From Thermoanaerobacter wiegelii Rt8.B1 (GTDB lineage Bacteria; Bacillota; Thermoanaerobacteria; Thermoanaerobacterales; Thermoanaerobacteraceae), in the NCBI RefSeq assembly GCF_000147695.2, contig NC_015958.1, positions 2,401,501 to 2,465,500 of the forward strand: DNA of 64,000 bases. Direction: 5' to 3'. Below the pieces are notes generated by a model. That model was not told the origin of the DNA. It worked only from the letters and a program-made list of their open reading frames with translations, and ran no database searches. Each line of letters starts with the position of its first letter. Positions within the stretch are counted from its first letter, which is position 1. Below, piece by piece: positions 18,781 to 27,147 of this stretch. The translations under genes were made by a program, and so were the position numbers.

Positions 18781-18791
18781 CTCAAATATAC

Positions 18792-18851
18792 GGCTTCTCT
18801 TCCTCGTGTTGAACGCTTACTTAACACACTATGAGGAAGAGAAGCCTTTTT
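18792..18851 (+). terminator. strong stem-loop with T run
   Basis: GGCTTCTCTTCCTC / GAGGAAGAGAAGCC is a perfect 14-bp stem with an inner GTGTT/AACAC pairing, then TTTTT. It reads as a plus-strand terminator, but no intact plus-strand gene precedes it. Confidence 0.65.
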
Positions 18852-19008
18852 ACATACCCTCTTTTGCACAATTTTTACGTTCTATGCTATTTACCTACGA
18901 AAGTTTTACTCATACAATCTACATTTTACCCTTCAATATTCTGTGCATAAGAGCTAGAAATCCATTTGAGGCTGCGAAAGTTAAACTCGTCATCCTTAGC
19001 AATGAATT

Positions 19009-20283
19009 TTAAAAATCAGGTAATCTTGGATCAAACCGGTTCAGGTAAGTAAGCACCGCCATCTGAAACCAGGAACCCGTCACCGGTTCAACCGCCGTAC
19101 TAATGAGCGGTTGACCATTGGTCCAGTCCACAGCTTCACCAGGGGTGACATAGCCACGAGCAGTCCGGCTAACATACCACTTAAGCCGAGCCAAAGCAGT
19201 AGTATCATCACCCCTCCAGTGCTCAACCATAGCTGCGTACATGGCCATTTGTGGCCAAACTGGTTCGGCTGCACCAGCCTCATACTGCCCACCAGGGCTG
19301 TACGGGCTGGAATAATAAAACTCATCGTTTTCATACCGAGCAATGCCGTACCCATCATGGGTCAGCCGCGATAGTACCTTAATGCGGTGATCTCGAATCC
19401 TAGTATCAGTCGGCGAAAGAAGGCCAAAGACCCAAATCAAGTCTGATGAAGCATCAACCGTCGTTCGTACTGTACCGTCTGTATTGATCGCTCGGTTAAA
19501 ATAGCGGTTAGATTCATTCCAGAGCCCTCGTGGAGAAGACAAAAACGATCGTAGAATCGCGTCTTTGATGATTTGTGCACCCATAAAATAGTTATTTGCA
19601 CGAGTATTATCACCCTTTTCTTCTGCTAACAATCGTCCAGCATTCAATCCTGCGGAATAAGTAACTTGAGTAAAAATATTATACTCGACCTGCTCCTCCC
19701 AGATAGAAGCATCAGCCGGACCAAACCCAGAAGTGCCGATGTTGTTGTAGATGAAATCACCGGCCCGGACCACCTGCGTCCAAATGTTATTCAGAAAAGT
19801 TTTCGCCGCCAAAGGATCGCTGGATTTGAGTAAGCTGTAATGCTGATAGACCCCAATGAGGAAAAGTCCAATGGCGTCGTGTTCAGGCTCTACAAACGGG
19901 ATCCACTCGTTTGCCTTCCAAACATTGTAATTGGTATGCCATGTCCCATCTGTATTTTGAACAGAGGCCATCCAATACCAATACTTTTCTGCTTCAGAGA
20001 GATGATTAGTAGCATCCATTCCCATAGCCGTTACTGCGGAGTCACGAACCCACACCTTGTATTGATAAGAGGGGTTTGTAGCCGCGGGCCAAGAACCAAA
20101 CTCCGGATGTTGCGCCTGTTTGTTTATGATGAGGCTTCGGACAAAGGCAGTATCGATACCAACATCAGACGTATTAACCCGCTGGCCGCTGTTCAACCAG
20201 TTAGTATACGCGACAGCAGTTTGGGTAAACCAGTAGTCAGCCGTCTGCGATCGAGCTAAATCTGCTGCTGCCTCAGCTTCGGC
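19009..20283 (-). pseudogene. GH15 (glucoamylase/glucodextranase-like) domain, downstream half of an interrupted enzyme
   Basis: About 420 residues of a GH15-type (alpha/alpha)6 barrel. KVWVRDSAVTAMGMDATNHL near the start and SIWEEQVEYNIFTQVTYSAG, with the likely acid residue, are typical of glucoamylase and glucodextranase. The frame is continuous with the GH66 part upstream except for one TAG at 20284-20286; ADYWFTQTAVAYTNWLNSG directly after the stop is a normal interdomain stretch. An internal ATG at 20196 has no binding site. It would have removed glucose from dextran- or starch-type oligosaccharides outside the cell. Base composition is clearly more GC-rich than the surrounding DNA, which suggests transfer. 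Confidence 0.75.
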
Positions 20284-22418
20284 CTAGGTCGAACCAATAG
20301 CATAGTAGAAAGCTAATGTCACGCTGCCTCCCGCAGGCACAGTAATAAGTTTCTGAAAGCCCATGCTAAGATTCTGTGACCAAAGGTCACCGCACTTATT
20401 CAGAACGCCGTTGGCGTCGAACTGATACCATGGTGATGACGTCTGACTGTTGGGATTGGAATCGGCATCATTACCCACCTGGTAACTATCCATAGTCTGA
20501 AAAGCGCCCAATTCAATGTAGAACTGGCCAGTTTGACTCATGTCAGTGCCAAGCGCATTTCGGCTCACGTCCCACCAGCCATGCTGCCACCCTGGGGTAG
20601 AGTTACCGCTGGTCTTGTTGTTCAAATGAACTTGCTCCAGAAAGTTCAAAGTACGTGCGTTACCTGTCTGGTTCAGAAAAGTATATTTGATCACAAGAAA
20701 ATTTTGGTTAGGCACCATAGCATATTGTTTGGTGATCTGTACTGGTAAGGCTGAGCCGTTATAGTTCAAGTATTTCACTGTAAGGGTTCCGTCGTTTTCA
20801 AACCATGCCTCAGAATCAAAGTTGTGAGCATTGGTATACTTTAGGGTAGTAAGATCCGTTTCATCTCGGAAAAAGGCAGTCGCATCCACGATTTGATTCG
20901 TAGGCCAGTCGCCGCTGAAATGGAGTTCAGCCAGACGAGGACCGTAATTTCCATTATCAACCGGGCTTAACTTACTAGCCATATGAATACCTATCAAATT
21001 GGACCAGTTATTCATCCAGAAGGAACGAGCCGAAGTTTTTGCCGGAGTAGTTTGTTGTAGAACAATCAGGTTATCAAGATTGATAGCGCCCTCATTTCCA
21101 GGACTGTACCAAAGTACCACCTGATGGACACCCGCTGAAAGCCGCATAGTTGTTTCCACTGTATCCCATATGTCCCAGTTATAGAGATTCCGGAATTGGA
21201 GAGTGCCTGCGTACTGTCCATCAACAAACAAGTTCCGCGTAGCAAAAGTAGTACTGCCGTTGCCATACCGGAATCGAAGCGTGTAGGTATCACTAGTTGG
21301 GACGTTTATGATGAATGATACACCTTTACCGCTAGCATCAAAGCTGTCCACAAACCCGCTGCCAGTGTACCCCGTATGACTGGTGTTAGTGCTAGTACCG
21401 CTCTTGATAGCATATTCTGCTTCATATTGTCCATTTGCCGGTATAGTTATTGTACGCTTTACATAAATAATATCCCAGTACTTTAGGCTTGGCACAGTAA
21501 ACTGGATATAGTCGCCCCGGCTATCATTACCCGTCGTATAAGTGAGTGGAATGGTCATGCCGTGATCGAGGTCCAGACTGGCAAGATACACACCACTGAT
21601 AGTAGCGTTAGGTCCTGGATAGTATTTAATACTAATGTCGCTTTGGAAAGTAGGATGAACTGCCGGGTTACGCCACTGGTCATCATTACCCATTAGGTTA
21701 ATCAAGTGTATGATATCATAATCGGACTTACGTTTAACCATTTGCCAGATAGTACCAGCGGTTCCGTTACCGCTTAAAGGCTGTCCAGTGGTCAGTACAA
21801 TCCATTGGTTACCTTGGTCAGCCGGTACCACATCAGCATCAAATAGCAAGTTTTCGTAGGCAGTAGCAAAACTATAGTAGTCTCTCATGGCTGTCTTGAG
21901 AGAATTACGCATTGACTTAGAACGGTTCGGATAGTATTCATGCGCTAACATCTGGTTAGTGTCGCCAAGCTCAATATGTGTAGCACCGCTTGCAAACATC
22001 ATTGCATCTGCCAATCGAACTGAATGTTCCTCAAACTCTCCAAGAGTTAAATGATCGACGTTTATAGCACCTATATTGTCGCTGTCATACTTTAACGTCA
22101 CGCTATGAGTGCCGGCACTAAGACCCTCTATTTGAATCCAGGCGTCTGTCACCCAAGTGTCCCAATTCAACTGATTGGCAAATGAAACTTGCCCCAGAAA
22201 TCGTCCGTCCACATAAACGTTACGAGTAGCAAGAGCACCAGTGGCATTTGCATAACGGAAAACAAACGAATAATCACCAGTCTCAGGGAAGTCGATTGTC
22301 CACGTGATAGAATCACCCACCGTTTCAAATCCATCAACAAAACCTGTACCCGTATAACCAGGATGGTCTGTATTGACGCTAGCGCCTGACAGAATGGCGG
22401 ATTCAGCTTCGTATTTTG
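20284..22418 (-). pseudogene. GH66 (dextranase/cycloisomaltooligosaccharide transferase-like) C-terminal part with CBM35 domains
   Basis: It opens inside a CBM35-type domain (YEAESAILSG, then GYTGTGFVDGF), continues with the end of a GH66 barrel (SVRLADAMMFASGATHIELG and HEYYPNRSK), a beta domain, a second CBM35 (YEAEYAIKSGTS, GYTGSGFVDSF) and a further beta-rich domain. The N-terminal part with the catalytic Asp and Glu, signal peptide and start codon is missing. The reading frame begins abruptly at about 22418, where it is joined out of frame to a HEPN gene. It ends at a TAG that separates it from the GH15 half. As it stands it cannot be a working enzyme. Confidence 0.75.
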
Positions 22419-22595
22419 GGCCGTATGAATTCGAGGAGGATTATGTTTCTGACTTACCAAAAATGCTTTTAAAGCTTTTTCCGCAGCTTGATGTGAAAAG
22501 AAGCAGACCATATTGTATTTGCCTGCTTTAAACATAATTTCTGCTGAATCAAGGTCATCCATAGCAAAGTCAAGCCATTGTTTTGCTTCTTTCAT
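22419..22595 (-). pseudogene. HEPN-domain protein, truncated by the glycosidase fusion
   Basis: The first 59 residues of a HEPN (HepT-like or nucleotide-binding) protein: KEAKQWLDFAMDDLDSAEIM, then FFSHQAAEKALKAFLV and NPPRIHTA, as expected. The rest is replaced by out-of-frame GH66 sequence. ATG 22595 overlaps the end of the MNT gene, the normal arrangement of a MNT-HEPN pair. In such pairs the HEPN protein is the RNase toxin or the partner that is AMPylated by MNT. The catalytic RX4-6H region lies in the lost part. Confidence 0.75.
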
Positions 22596-22800
22596 AAATA
22601 ACCTTTCCCTTCTTTAATATTTCCTCACCGTAGAACATACTTTCTTTCATTTCTTCTACTTCCTTTGGGGTATACACTATAATATCCGTGCCAACAGTAG
22701 GCTTAGCAATTTTAACAACTTCTTCTAATCTTTCATAGAAAGGTTTATTAGTATCCTTTATGACTATTAAATCAATATCACTCCATTCATTTATTTTTTT
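22570..22800 (-). pseudogene. MNT nucleotidyltransferase, C-terminal part (split by IS)
   Basis: KINEWSDIDLIVIKDTNKPF with the DxD of a minimal nucleotidyltransferase, then YERLEEVVKIAKPTVGTDII, TPKEVEEMKE and GKVIYERSK. Its N-terminal 38 codons are at 24447-24561, on the far side of an IS4-like element. Removing the element and one copy of the 10-bp duplication restores one in-frame protein of 111 residues. MNT normally neutralises its HEPN partner by adding AMP; here both genes are broken. Confidence 0.85.
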
Positions 22801-24446
22801 AGACTTGTGCAAAATTCAAAAGCCTTCATTTAAGCCATTCCACAGACATGCTTTTTTTCTATCACTCTTGAATTTTTTATCTTTTATGTAGGATTTCCCC
22901 TCCCATTTGTCGAATTATTATATATACCGCATGAAAATATTTTTTAAGGAGGAGGAAATCCTACATGTACCAGCTTCAATTACTTTTAAATATACCTGAA
23001 CTCTTTACTTCTCTGTCTAAAATTGATTTCTATTCTTCTATGTTTAAAAATCTAGACTTGTCTTCAATACCTGAATTCCCTTCCTCTAGTCCTGGCCGTA
23101 AGGGTTATTCTCATCATGCAATGTTTAGAGCTTTTATTGTTATGAAAGCTGAAAGATTCGGTACAATTTCTGACCTTTTAGATTATCTCCGCAATAATCT
23201 TATCATTGCTCATCTTTGTGGCTTTAACATCCTTAAACCTCTTCCTTCTTATTGGACTTTCCGCCGTTTTATTAATGACTTCTCTCATGATTATTTGACC
23301 TCTATCTTTCAAAATCAAGTCAATATCCTAAAAAATATGGGCATTATCTCTGGTGAGTTTATTTCCATGGACTCTACCCCTATTAAAGCTAACACTAAGT
23401 TAAATAACCCTAAGTCTTTTTCTAAAAATAAATTCTCTAAAGATAATCAGCCTAAGTCTGATAAGGATTGTAAATTAGGCGTTTATTCTGCTTCTAATGA
23501 TTCTTCTAATAAACGTTATAAGTTTTATTGGGGCTATAAAAATCATATTATTGTTGATGCTATCTCTGGATTGCCTATCGCTGAAACTACTACTCCCGCT
23601 GATGTCCCTGATTTTGAAGTTGCTTTGTCTTTACTTGAAAAGACTAATAAGTGGTTTAACCTTAAGTATGTTAATTTTATTGCCGATAAGGGGTATGATG
23701 TTAAGAGAGTTTATAATTTTGTTAGAGATACTCTCCATGGTCATTGTTTTATTCCTCTTAACAAGCGTAATTCTAAAAGTCCCCCACTGACTGATGATGG
23801 TTATATGGTTTGTGAAGCAGGTATTAAAATGCTCAAAGACGGCAAGCAGTATTTTGATGGTTTTATTAAGCAAAAATTTGTTTGCAAGTTCTGTAATTCT
23901 AAAGATGACTCTGCCTGCCCTATAAAGCATCCTAAATATTTTAATGGCAAAAAGCATAGAGGCTGTACTAAGTATGCTATTATATCTTCTGATTATAGGT
24001 CTTCTATTAATAGAGACTCCCTATATTTTAAGGCTGTCTATAGACTAAGAGTAGAATCAGAAAGATATAATTCTCGATTTAAAGCTCTAGATTTTGAAAA
24101 GGCTTATGTTAGAAATATTAATTCTGTCAGCAACCTTAATACTTTTGGCCATATTACTTTGCTTACTGTCGCTATTGTAGCTATTAAACTGGGTAAATTT
24201 GATGAGTTTAAGTCTCTTGTTGCTCTGATGCAATCGGCTTAACTTTTGCTGAATTTAGTTCATGCCACTTTTTAACATTTGACTTCTACAGGATATTTAT
24301 GCCCTTTTTTAGCTCCTCTTTTTGTCTTTTCTTTTCCCTTATCCCTTACTTTATGTTTGATTGTCAGTCTTGATTACTATATATTGTATGTTATACATAT
24401 TCTGGCTTTTGGTCGTAACTATTTTAATTAATTTTGCACATCCCTA
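22801..24446 (+). mobile_element. IS4-like insertion sequence with 10-bp target duplication
   Basis: A 1,646-bp element. Its ends are AGACTTGTGCAAAATT on the left and, read inward from the right, TAGGGATGTGCAAAATT. It is flanked on both sides by TTATTTTTTT (22791-22800 and 24447-24456), a 10-bp direct repeat that is part of the interrupted MNT gene. The one transposase gene is intact, so the element may be active. Confidence 0.9.
22965..24242 (+). CDS. IS4/IS5-superfamily DDE transposase
   Basis: A 425-residue transposase. An N-terminal DNA-binding region (GYSHHAMFRAFIVMKAERFG) is followed by a DDE catalytic domain: Asp in FISMDSTPIKAN, Asp in FIADKGYDVKR, Glu in RVESERYNSRFK. A cysteine-bearing insert (FVCKFCNSKDDSACP) lies before the last acidic residue. 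AAGGAGGAGG precedes ATG 22965. The 10-bp target duplication fits an IS4-type element, but the DUF772-like N terminus resembles IS5/IS1182 proteins, so the exact family is open. Confidence 0.85.
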   Translation: MYQLQLLLNIPELFTSLSKIDFYSSMFKNLDLSSIPEFPSSSPGRKGYSHHAMFRAFIVMKAERFGTISDLLDYLRNNLIIAHLCGFNILKPLPSYWTFRRFINDFSHDYLTSIFQNQVNILKNMGIISGEFISMDSTPIKANTKLNNPKSFSKNKFSKDNQPKSDKDCKLGVYSASNDSSNKRYKFYWGYKNHIIVDAISGLPIAETTTPADVPDFEVALSLLEKTNKWFNLKYVNFIADKGYDVKRVYNFVRDTLHGHCFIPLNKRNSKSPPLTDDGYMVCEAGIKMLKDGKQYFDGFIKQKFVCKFCNSKDDSACPIKHPKYFNGKKHRGCTKYAIISSDYRSSINRDSLYFKAVYRLRVESERYNSRFKALDFEKAYVRNINSVSNLNTFGHITLLTVAIVAIKLGKFDEFKSLVALMQSA

Positions 24447-24561
24447 TTATTTTTTTTGTTGCTAATGAACCAAACAATATTATTTTTTCAGGCTGATATT
24501 CTCTTATTAATACATCTACAATTCTTGCAAGCTCACGATTTAACTGTTTTATTCTGCTCAT
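24447..24561 (-). pseudogene. MNT nucleotidyltransferase, N-terminal part (split by IS)
   Basis: MSRIKQLNRELARIVDVLIR followed by EYQPEKIILFGSLATKK, the classical GS motif of a minimal nucleotidyltransferase. ATG 24561 follows GAGGTG. It joins in frame with the C-terminal part at 22570-22790 once the IS is removed. Confidence 0.85.
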
Positions 24562-24685
24562 AAAAAACACCTCAATTTTAAGTTTTATCTTTTATTCTAT
24601 TATACCAAATCGTGACTATTTCGTAAGGCTTCACTTTCATCTTTTTAATTTTTTATTTCATTGGTTTAATTTCTAAAAGATGTGA

Positions 24686-24769
24686 TATAATAGACAAAGG
24701 GACACTTCGGGTGCTACAAATATGTGGGGTTTGGGGATAGGTAGTTCTATCTACCTATTCTTTTTTTGT
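24686..24769 (+). ncRNA. possible small RNA with promoter and terminator
   Basis: A perfect TATAAT (24686-24691) is followed by about 45 bases containing CACTTCGGGTG, then the hairpin ATAGGTAG / CTACCTAT and TTTTTTT at 24737-24769. No open frame with a start and binding site lies between. The layout suits a short untranslated transcript of about 70 bases. I cannot assign it to a family. It lies in the 330-base gap between the MNT and DUF2442 genes. Confidence 0.4.
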
Positions 24770-24893
24770 GTTTATTTCTATTTTAATTGTTATGGATTTG
24801 GGTGCATTAACTACAATATACAATTCTACAACTAGAGATGTGATGTCAAAAATACTGTCAATATTTTTATTCTTCTCTTTCCTTTAAACAAAT

Positions 24894-25149
24894 TTAAACT
24901 AGTTTAATTTCTTTACCATTTTTCCAGAGTTCATATTCGCTCAGATCTATCTCGTTATTCCAGCTTACACCATAACCACCAGCATCAACTTTTACTGCTT
25001 TAAAAAAGACTTTGTTTTTCAATAACTCAAATGGCCATTCATTAAGTTTTGGCTTCATATCATATTCTTTTACAGTTCCATTATCAAAAGTAACTATCAG
25101 CTTATAATCATCTGTTGCTTTTACGCTCACAACTTTATGCGTACTTCAT
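24894..25149 (-). pseudogene. DUF2442 family protein with early frameshift
   Basis: VSVKATDDYKLIVTFDNGTV through KNGKEIKLV is a standard DUF2442 protein. The expected start ATG 25149, overlapping the stop of the DUF4160 gene, reads M-K-Y-A and then meets TAA. Inserting one base after the fourth codon gives MKYAHKVVSVKATDD, the usual N terminus. As read, only a GTG at 25130 without binding site could start it. DUF4160-DUF2442 pairs are often found together and are thought to be toxin-antitoxin-like, but this is not established. Confidence 0.75.
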
Positions 25150-25367
25150 CACTCCAATCCAGGTAATTTTCGAAATACTTGAGTTTCCCACATCTCTAAC
25201 AGTTCACGTTGATATTTACTAGCCCACTCAACGACTAATTCTCTTGCTCTTTTAGGTAGATCTCCTTCAATCATTTGAAGAGTATTGATGTCAAACACGC
25301 CTACATATTCTCCATATATAGCATGAAAATGAGGTTTGTATTTTCCATATTTTCTTACTAAATACAC
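25149..25367 (-). CDS. DUF4160 family protein, 5' end uncertain
   Basis: A 72-residue protein with the DUF4160 signature KPHFHAIYGEYVGVFDINTL, then EGDLPKRARELVVEWASKY. GTG 25367 is the only usable start and has no good binding site; the preceding codons contain stops, so the N terminus may be damaged. The gene overlaps the DUF2442 start (ATGA). Function of the family is unknown. Confidence 0.6.
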   Translation of the reverse strand: MYLVRKYGKYKPHFHAIYGEYVGVFDINTLQMIEGDLPKRARELVVEWASKYQRELLEMWETQVFRKLPGLE

Positions 25368-25400
25368 TTTTGATTTCTACGTTAGCAAAATGTTTGCAGT

Positions 25401-25817
25401 TTAAAATGGCTTATTTCTTTCTTTTATATTTAACTTCTCTTTTAATGCATATTGAAGTACTTGCGAAAAATTTATATTAGCCTTCTCTGCTGCTTCATTT
25501 AGCCACCGTGGGAGTGTAATTGTCTTTTTTACGCTTTTGTTTGCCATTTCATCTCTAACAGGAGGCATATAAGCTTCAATGGGAGTAACGAAAGCTCCTT
25601 CTGGAACTTTTATTTTTTCTGGTGGTGTTGGGACTGGGATTGGTTCATTATCTTCTTCTAAATTGTATATAAAAAGCTCTAAAGCTTCTTTAGCCATATA
25701 TAATGCTTCTTCTAATGTACCACCTTCAGTTATACATCCGGGTAAGTCAGGAAAGGTTACAGTATAGCCACCTTTTCCATCAGATTCAAACACTGCTGGA
25801 AAAATATATTTATCCAT
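25401..25817 (-). CDS. hicB: HicB family antitoxin
   Basis: A 138-residue HicB protein: an N-terminal RNase-H-like fold (FPAVFESDGKGGYTVTFPDL, then PGCITEGGTLEEA) and a C-terminal ribbon-helix-helix-like segment (SVKKTITLPRWLNEAAEKAN) for operator binding. AAAGGAGG precedes ATG 25817. The hicA toxin gene lies 15 bases upstream but is dead, so this is an orphan antitoxin; its promoter and likely operator are intact. It may still repress or buffer other HicA toxins. Confidence 0.85.
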   Translation of the reverse strand: MDKYIFPAVFESDGKGGYTVTFPDLPGCITEGGTLEEALYMAKEALELFIYNLEEDNEPIPVPTPPEKIKVPEGAFVTPIEAYMPPVRDEMANKSVKKTITLPRWLNEAAEKANINFSQVLQYALKEKLNIKERNKPF

Positions 25818-25832
25818 GTCAAACCTCCTTTC

Positions 25833-26013
25833 CTACTTTTTTAATCTTGCTTGCCTGAGGATTCAATGTTTTTGGCTTTAAATCTTTATTGTGATATGGG
25901 ATTTGAATTTTACCTGGCTTTGAAGGATGTATCATATGTACATGAGAACCTCTCTGATTTTTTATTATTCATCCCTCTTTTTGAAGCATTTTTATCTATT
26001 CTTTTGGCTTCAT
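25833..26013 (-). pseudogene. hicA: hicA toxin, inactivated
   Basis: From ATG 26013 one frame reads MKPKE*IKMLQKEG*, then IIKNQRGSHVHMIHPSKPGK and IQIPYHNKDLKPKTLN. This is HicA with its RGSHVHM region (the catalytic histidine) intact. A TAG stands where leucine is expected and a TGA where tryptophan is expected. Near the end a shift is needed to reach RQARLKK and the natural TAG at 25833. Three lesions make the loss certain. Confidence 0.85.
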
Positions 26014-26031
26014 TTTTCTTCCTCATACTAT

Positions 26032-26061
26032 ATTATAATACGTGTAATATATACGTGTCAA
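26032..26061 (-). promoter_or_regulatory. hicAB promoter with repeated operator
   Basis: On the minus strand: TTGACA, 18 bases, TATAAT, both perfect. The spacer holds two copies of ACACGTAT 13 bases apart, which overlap a palindromic ACGTATATATTACACGT; this is a likely HicB binding site. Confidence 0.75.
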
Positions 26062-26081
26062 TAATTTTATGTAGATTTAAT

Positions 26082-26237
26082 CTTTTTACTTTGTAGTCAT
26101 TTTAAATTTCCTCCCCTAAAGCTTTTTACTTGCTCGTATTTGACAGCCCGGCGCTACAGCTTACTTTCTTACGCCATGTGTCCACACCTCCTCATTTTTT
26201 GTTTGCTTCTTGTTTGCCCCCGGCAGTTAGAACAAAA
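26082..26237 (+). repeat. repeat unit A, leading into a truncated hairpin element
   Basis: About 150 bases that match 44382-44540, ending TTTGCCCCCGGCAGTTAGAA. The end corresponds to the 5' arm of the hairpin element at 44513. Here the element is cut off by the IS21 end at 26238. On the minus strand this repeat contains a GAGGAGGTG and ATGGCGTAA, so no protein follows. Confidence 0.65.
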
Positions 26238-27058
26238 TGTAAAAGTCAATATATTTTTGTACAAAAAGTGGAATATAATTTTGTATAAAAAATGTACTAA
26301 GATGCATTCGAAGAACTGTTAAAATATTCAACTTTTGACTTTAATCTATATGAAGGCCCTTTTATTGATATAACATGCGAATGATGAAGTAATCTATCCA
26401 ATATTGCATTGGCTAATGTTGCTGATCCAAATACTTCTGCCCAATTAGAAAAGGGCATATTAGTTGTAATAATAGTACTATGCTTTTCATACCTTTTAGA
26501 TATTAGCTGAAAAAATATATTTGAAGCATCTGTGTCTATTGGTAAATACCCTACTTCGTCTATTATTAACACTTTATACTTTGAAAAATGTTTTAATCGG
26601 ATCTCTAAACGGTTTTCTGCTAATGCCTTTTTTAATTGAGACATTAATTCTTGAAAATGAATAAAATATGTAGAATATCTGTGCTTAGCACATTCTATCC
26701 CTATGGCGGTGGCAAGATGTGTCTTGCCTACCCCGGGGGTTCCTACAAACAATATATTTTCGTTATTTTCTACAAATCTTAAGCTTTTTAAATCAAGAAT
26801 TTCTTGTTTGTTTATGCTTGGTTGAAACTCAAAATCAAAATCATCAAGTTCTTTTAAAAAAGGGAAGTTTGCTACTTTAACACATGCAAGTATTGCTTTT
26901 TCTTGTTTTGATTTTATTTCTAAATTGCTTAATTCATATAGAGCATCTATAACACTTTTTTCTCCTGATTTAATCAGGTTTAAATACATATCTATATTAT
27001 TTTTTATGTTATTTAATCCAAGCTCTTCTATGCCAGCAAATAAAATAACATCGAGCTT
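26238..27058 (-). mobile_element. IS21-family relic
   Basis: The right end begins TGTAAAAGTC with internal repeats (TTTTTGTACAAAAAGTGGAAT and a second similar block), as in IS21 elements. Only istB remains; istA and the left end are absent, and the left boundary at about 27058 is inferred from where IstB-like sequence stops. Confidence 0.65.
26297..26989 (-). CDS. istB: IstB-type ATPase of IS21, N-terminally damaged
   Basis: A 230-residue AAA+ transposition helper with Walker A GTPGVGKTH and Walker B VLIIDEVGYLP, then the IstB segment TIITTNMPFSNWAEVFG. The coding frame continues upstream (GIEELGLNNIKNNID) without a start codon, so ATG 26989 is internal and has no binding site. Without IstA it cannot drive transposition. 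Confidence 0.8.
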   Translation of the reverse strand: MYLNLIKSGEKSVIDALYELSNLEIKSKQEKAILACVKVANFPFLKELDDFDFEFQPSINKQEILDLKSLRFVENNENILFVGTPGVGKTHLATAIGIECAKHRYSTYFIHFQELMSQLKKALAENRLEIRLKHFSKYKVLIIDEVGYLPIDTDASNIFFQLISKRYEKHSTIITTNMPFSNWAEVFGSATLANAILDRLLHHSHVISIKGPSYRLKSKVEYFNSSSNAS

Positions 27059-27122
27059 TGGGGTATATACAGCAAAATATGAAAATGAAAGCTATATTGA
27101 TGTTATTAAAAAACCTATATAA
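27059..27122 (+). pseudogene. 3' end of an unknown plus-strand gene
   Basis: FGVYTAKYENESYIDVIKKP and a stop reads like the C terminus of a real protein, cut on its left by the IS21 relic. Too short to identify. Confidence 0.25.
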
Positions 27123-27147
27123 GGCAAAAAAGCGGGAAGAAATAAGG

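Noticed and set aside
18761-19012. Plus-strand 83-residue frame
   Set aside because: It runs through a strong terminator hairpin, has no ribosome binding site and an unlikely composition.
22427-22432. GAATTC at the HEPN-GH66 join, suggesting a cloning artefact
   Set aside because: The site lies wholly within the natural HEPN codons for R-I-H, a few bases before the breakpoint, so a chance occurrence is more likely.
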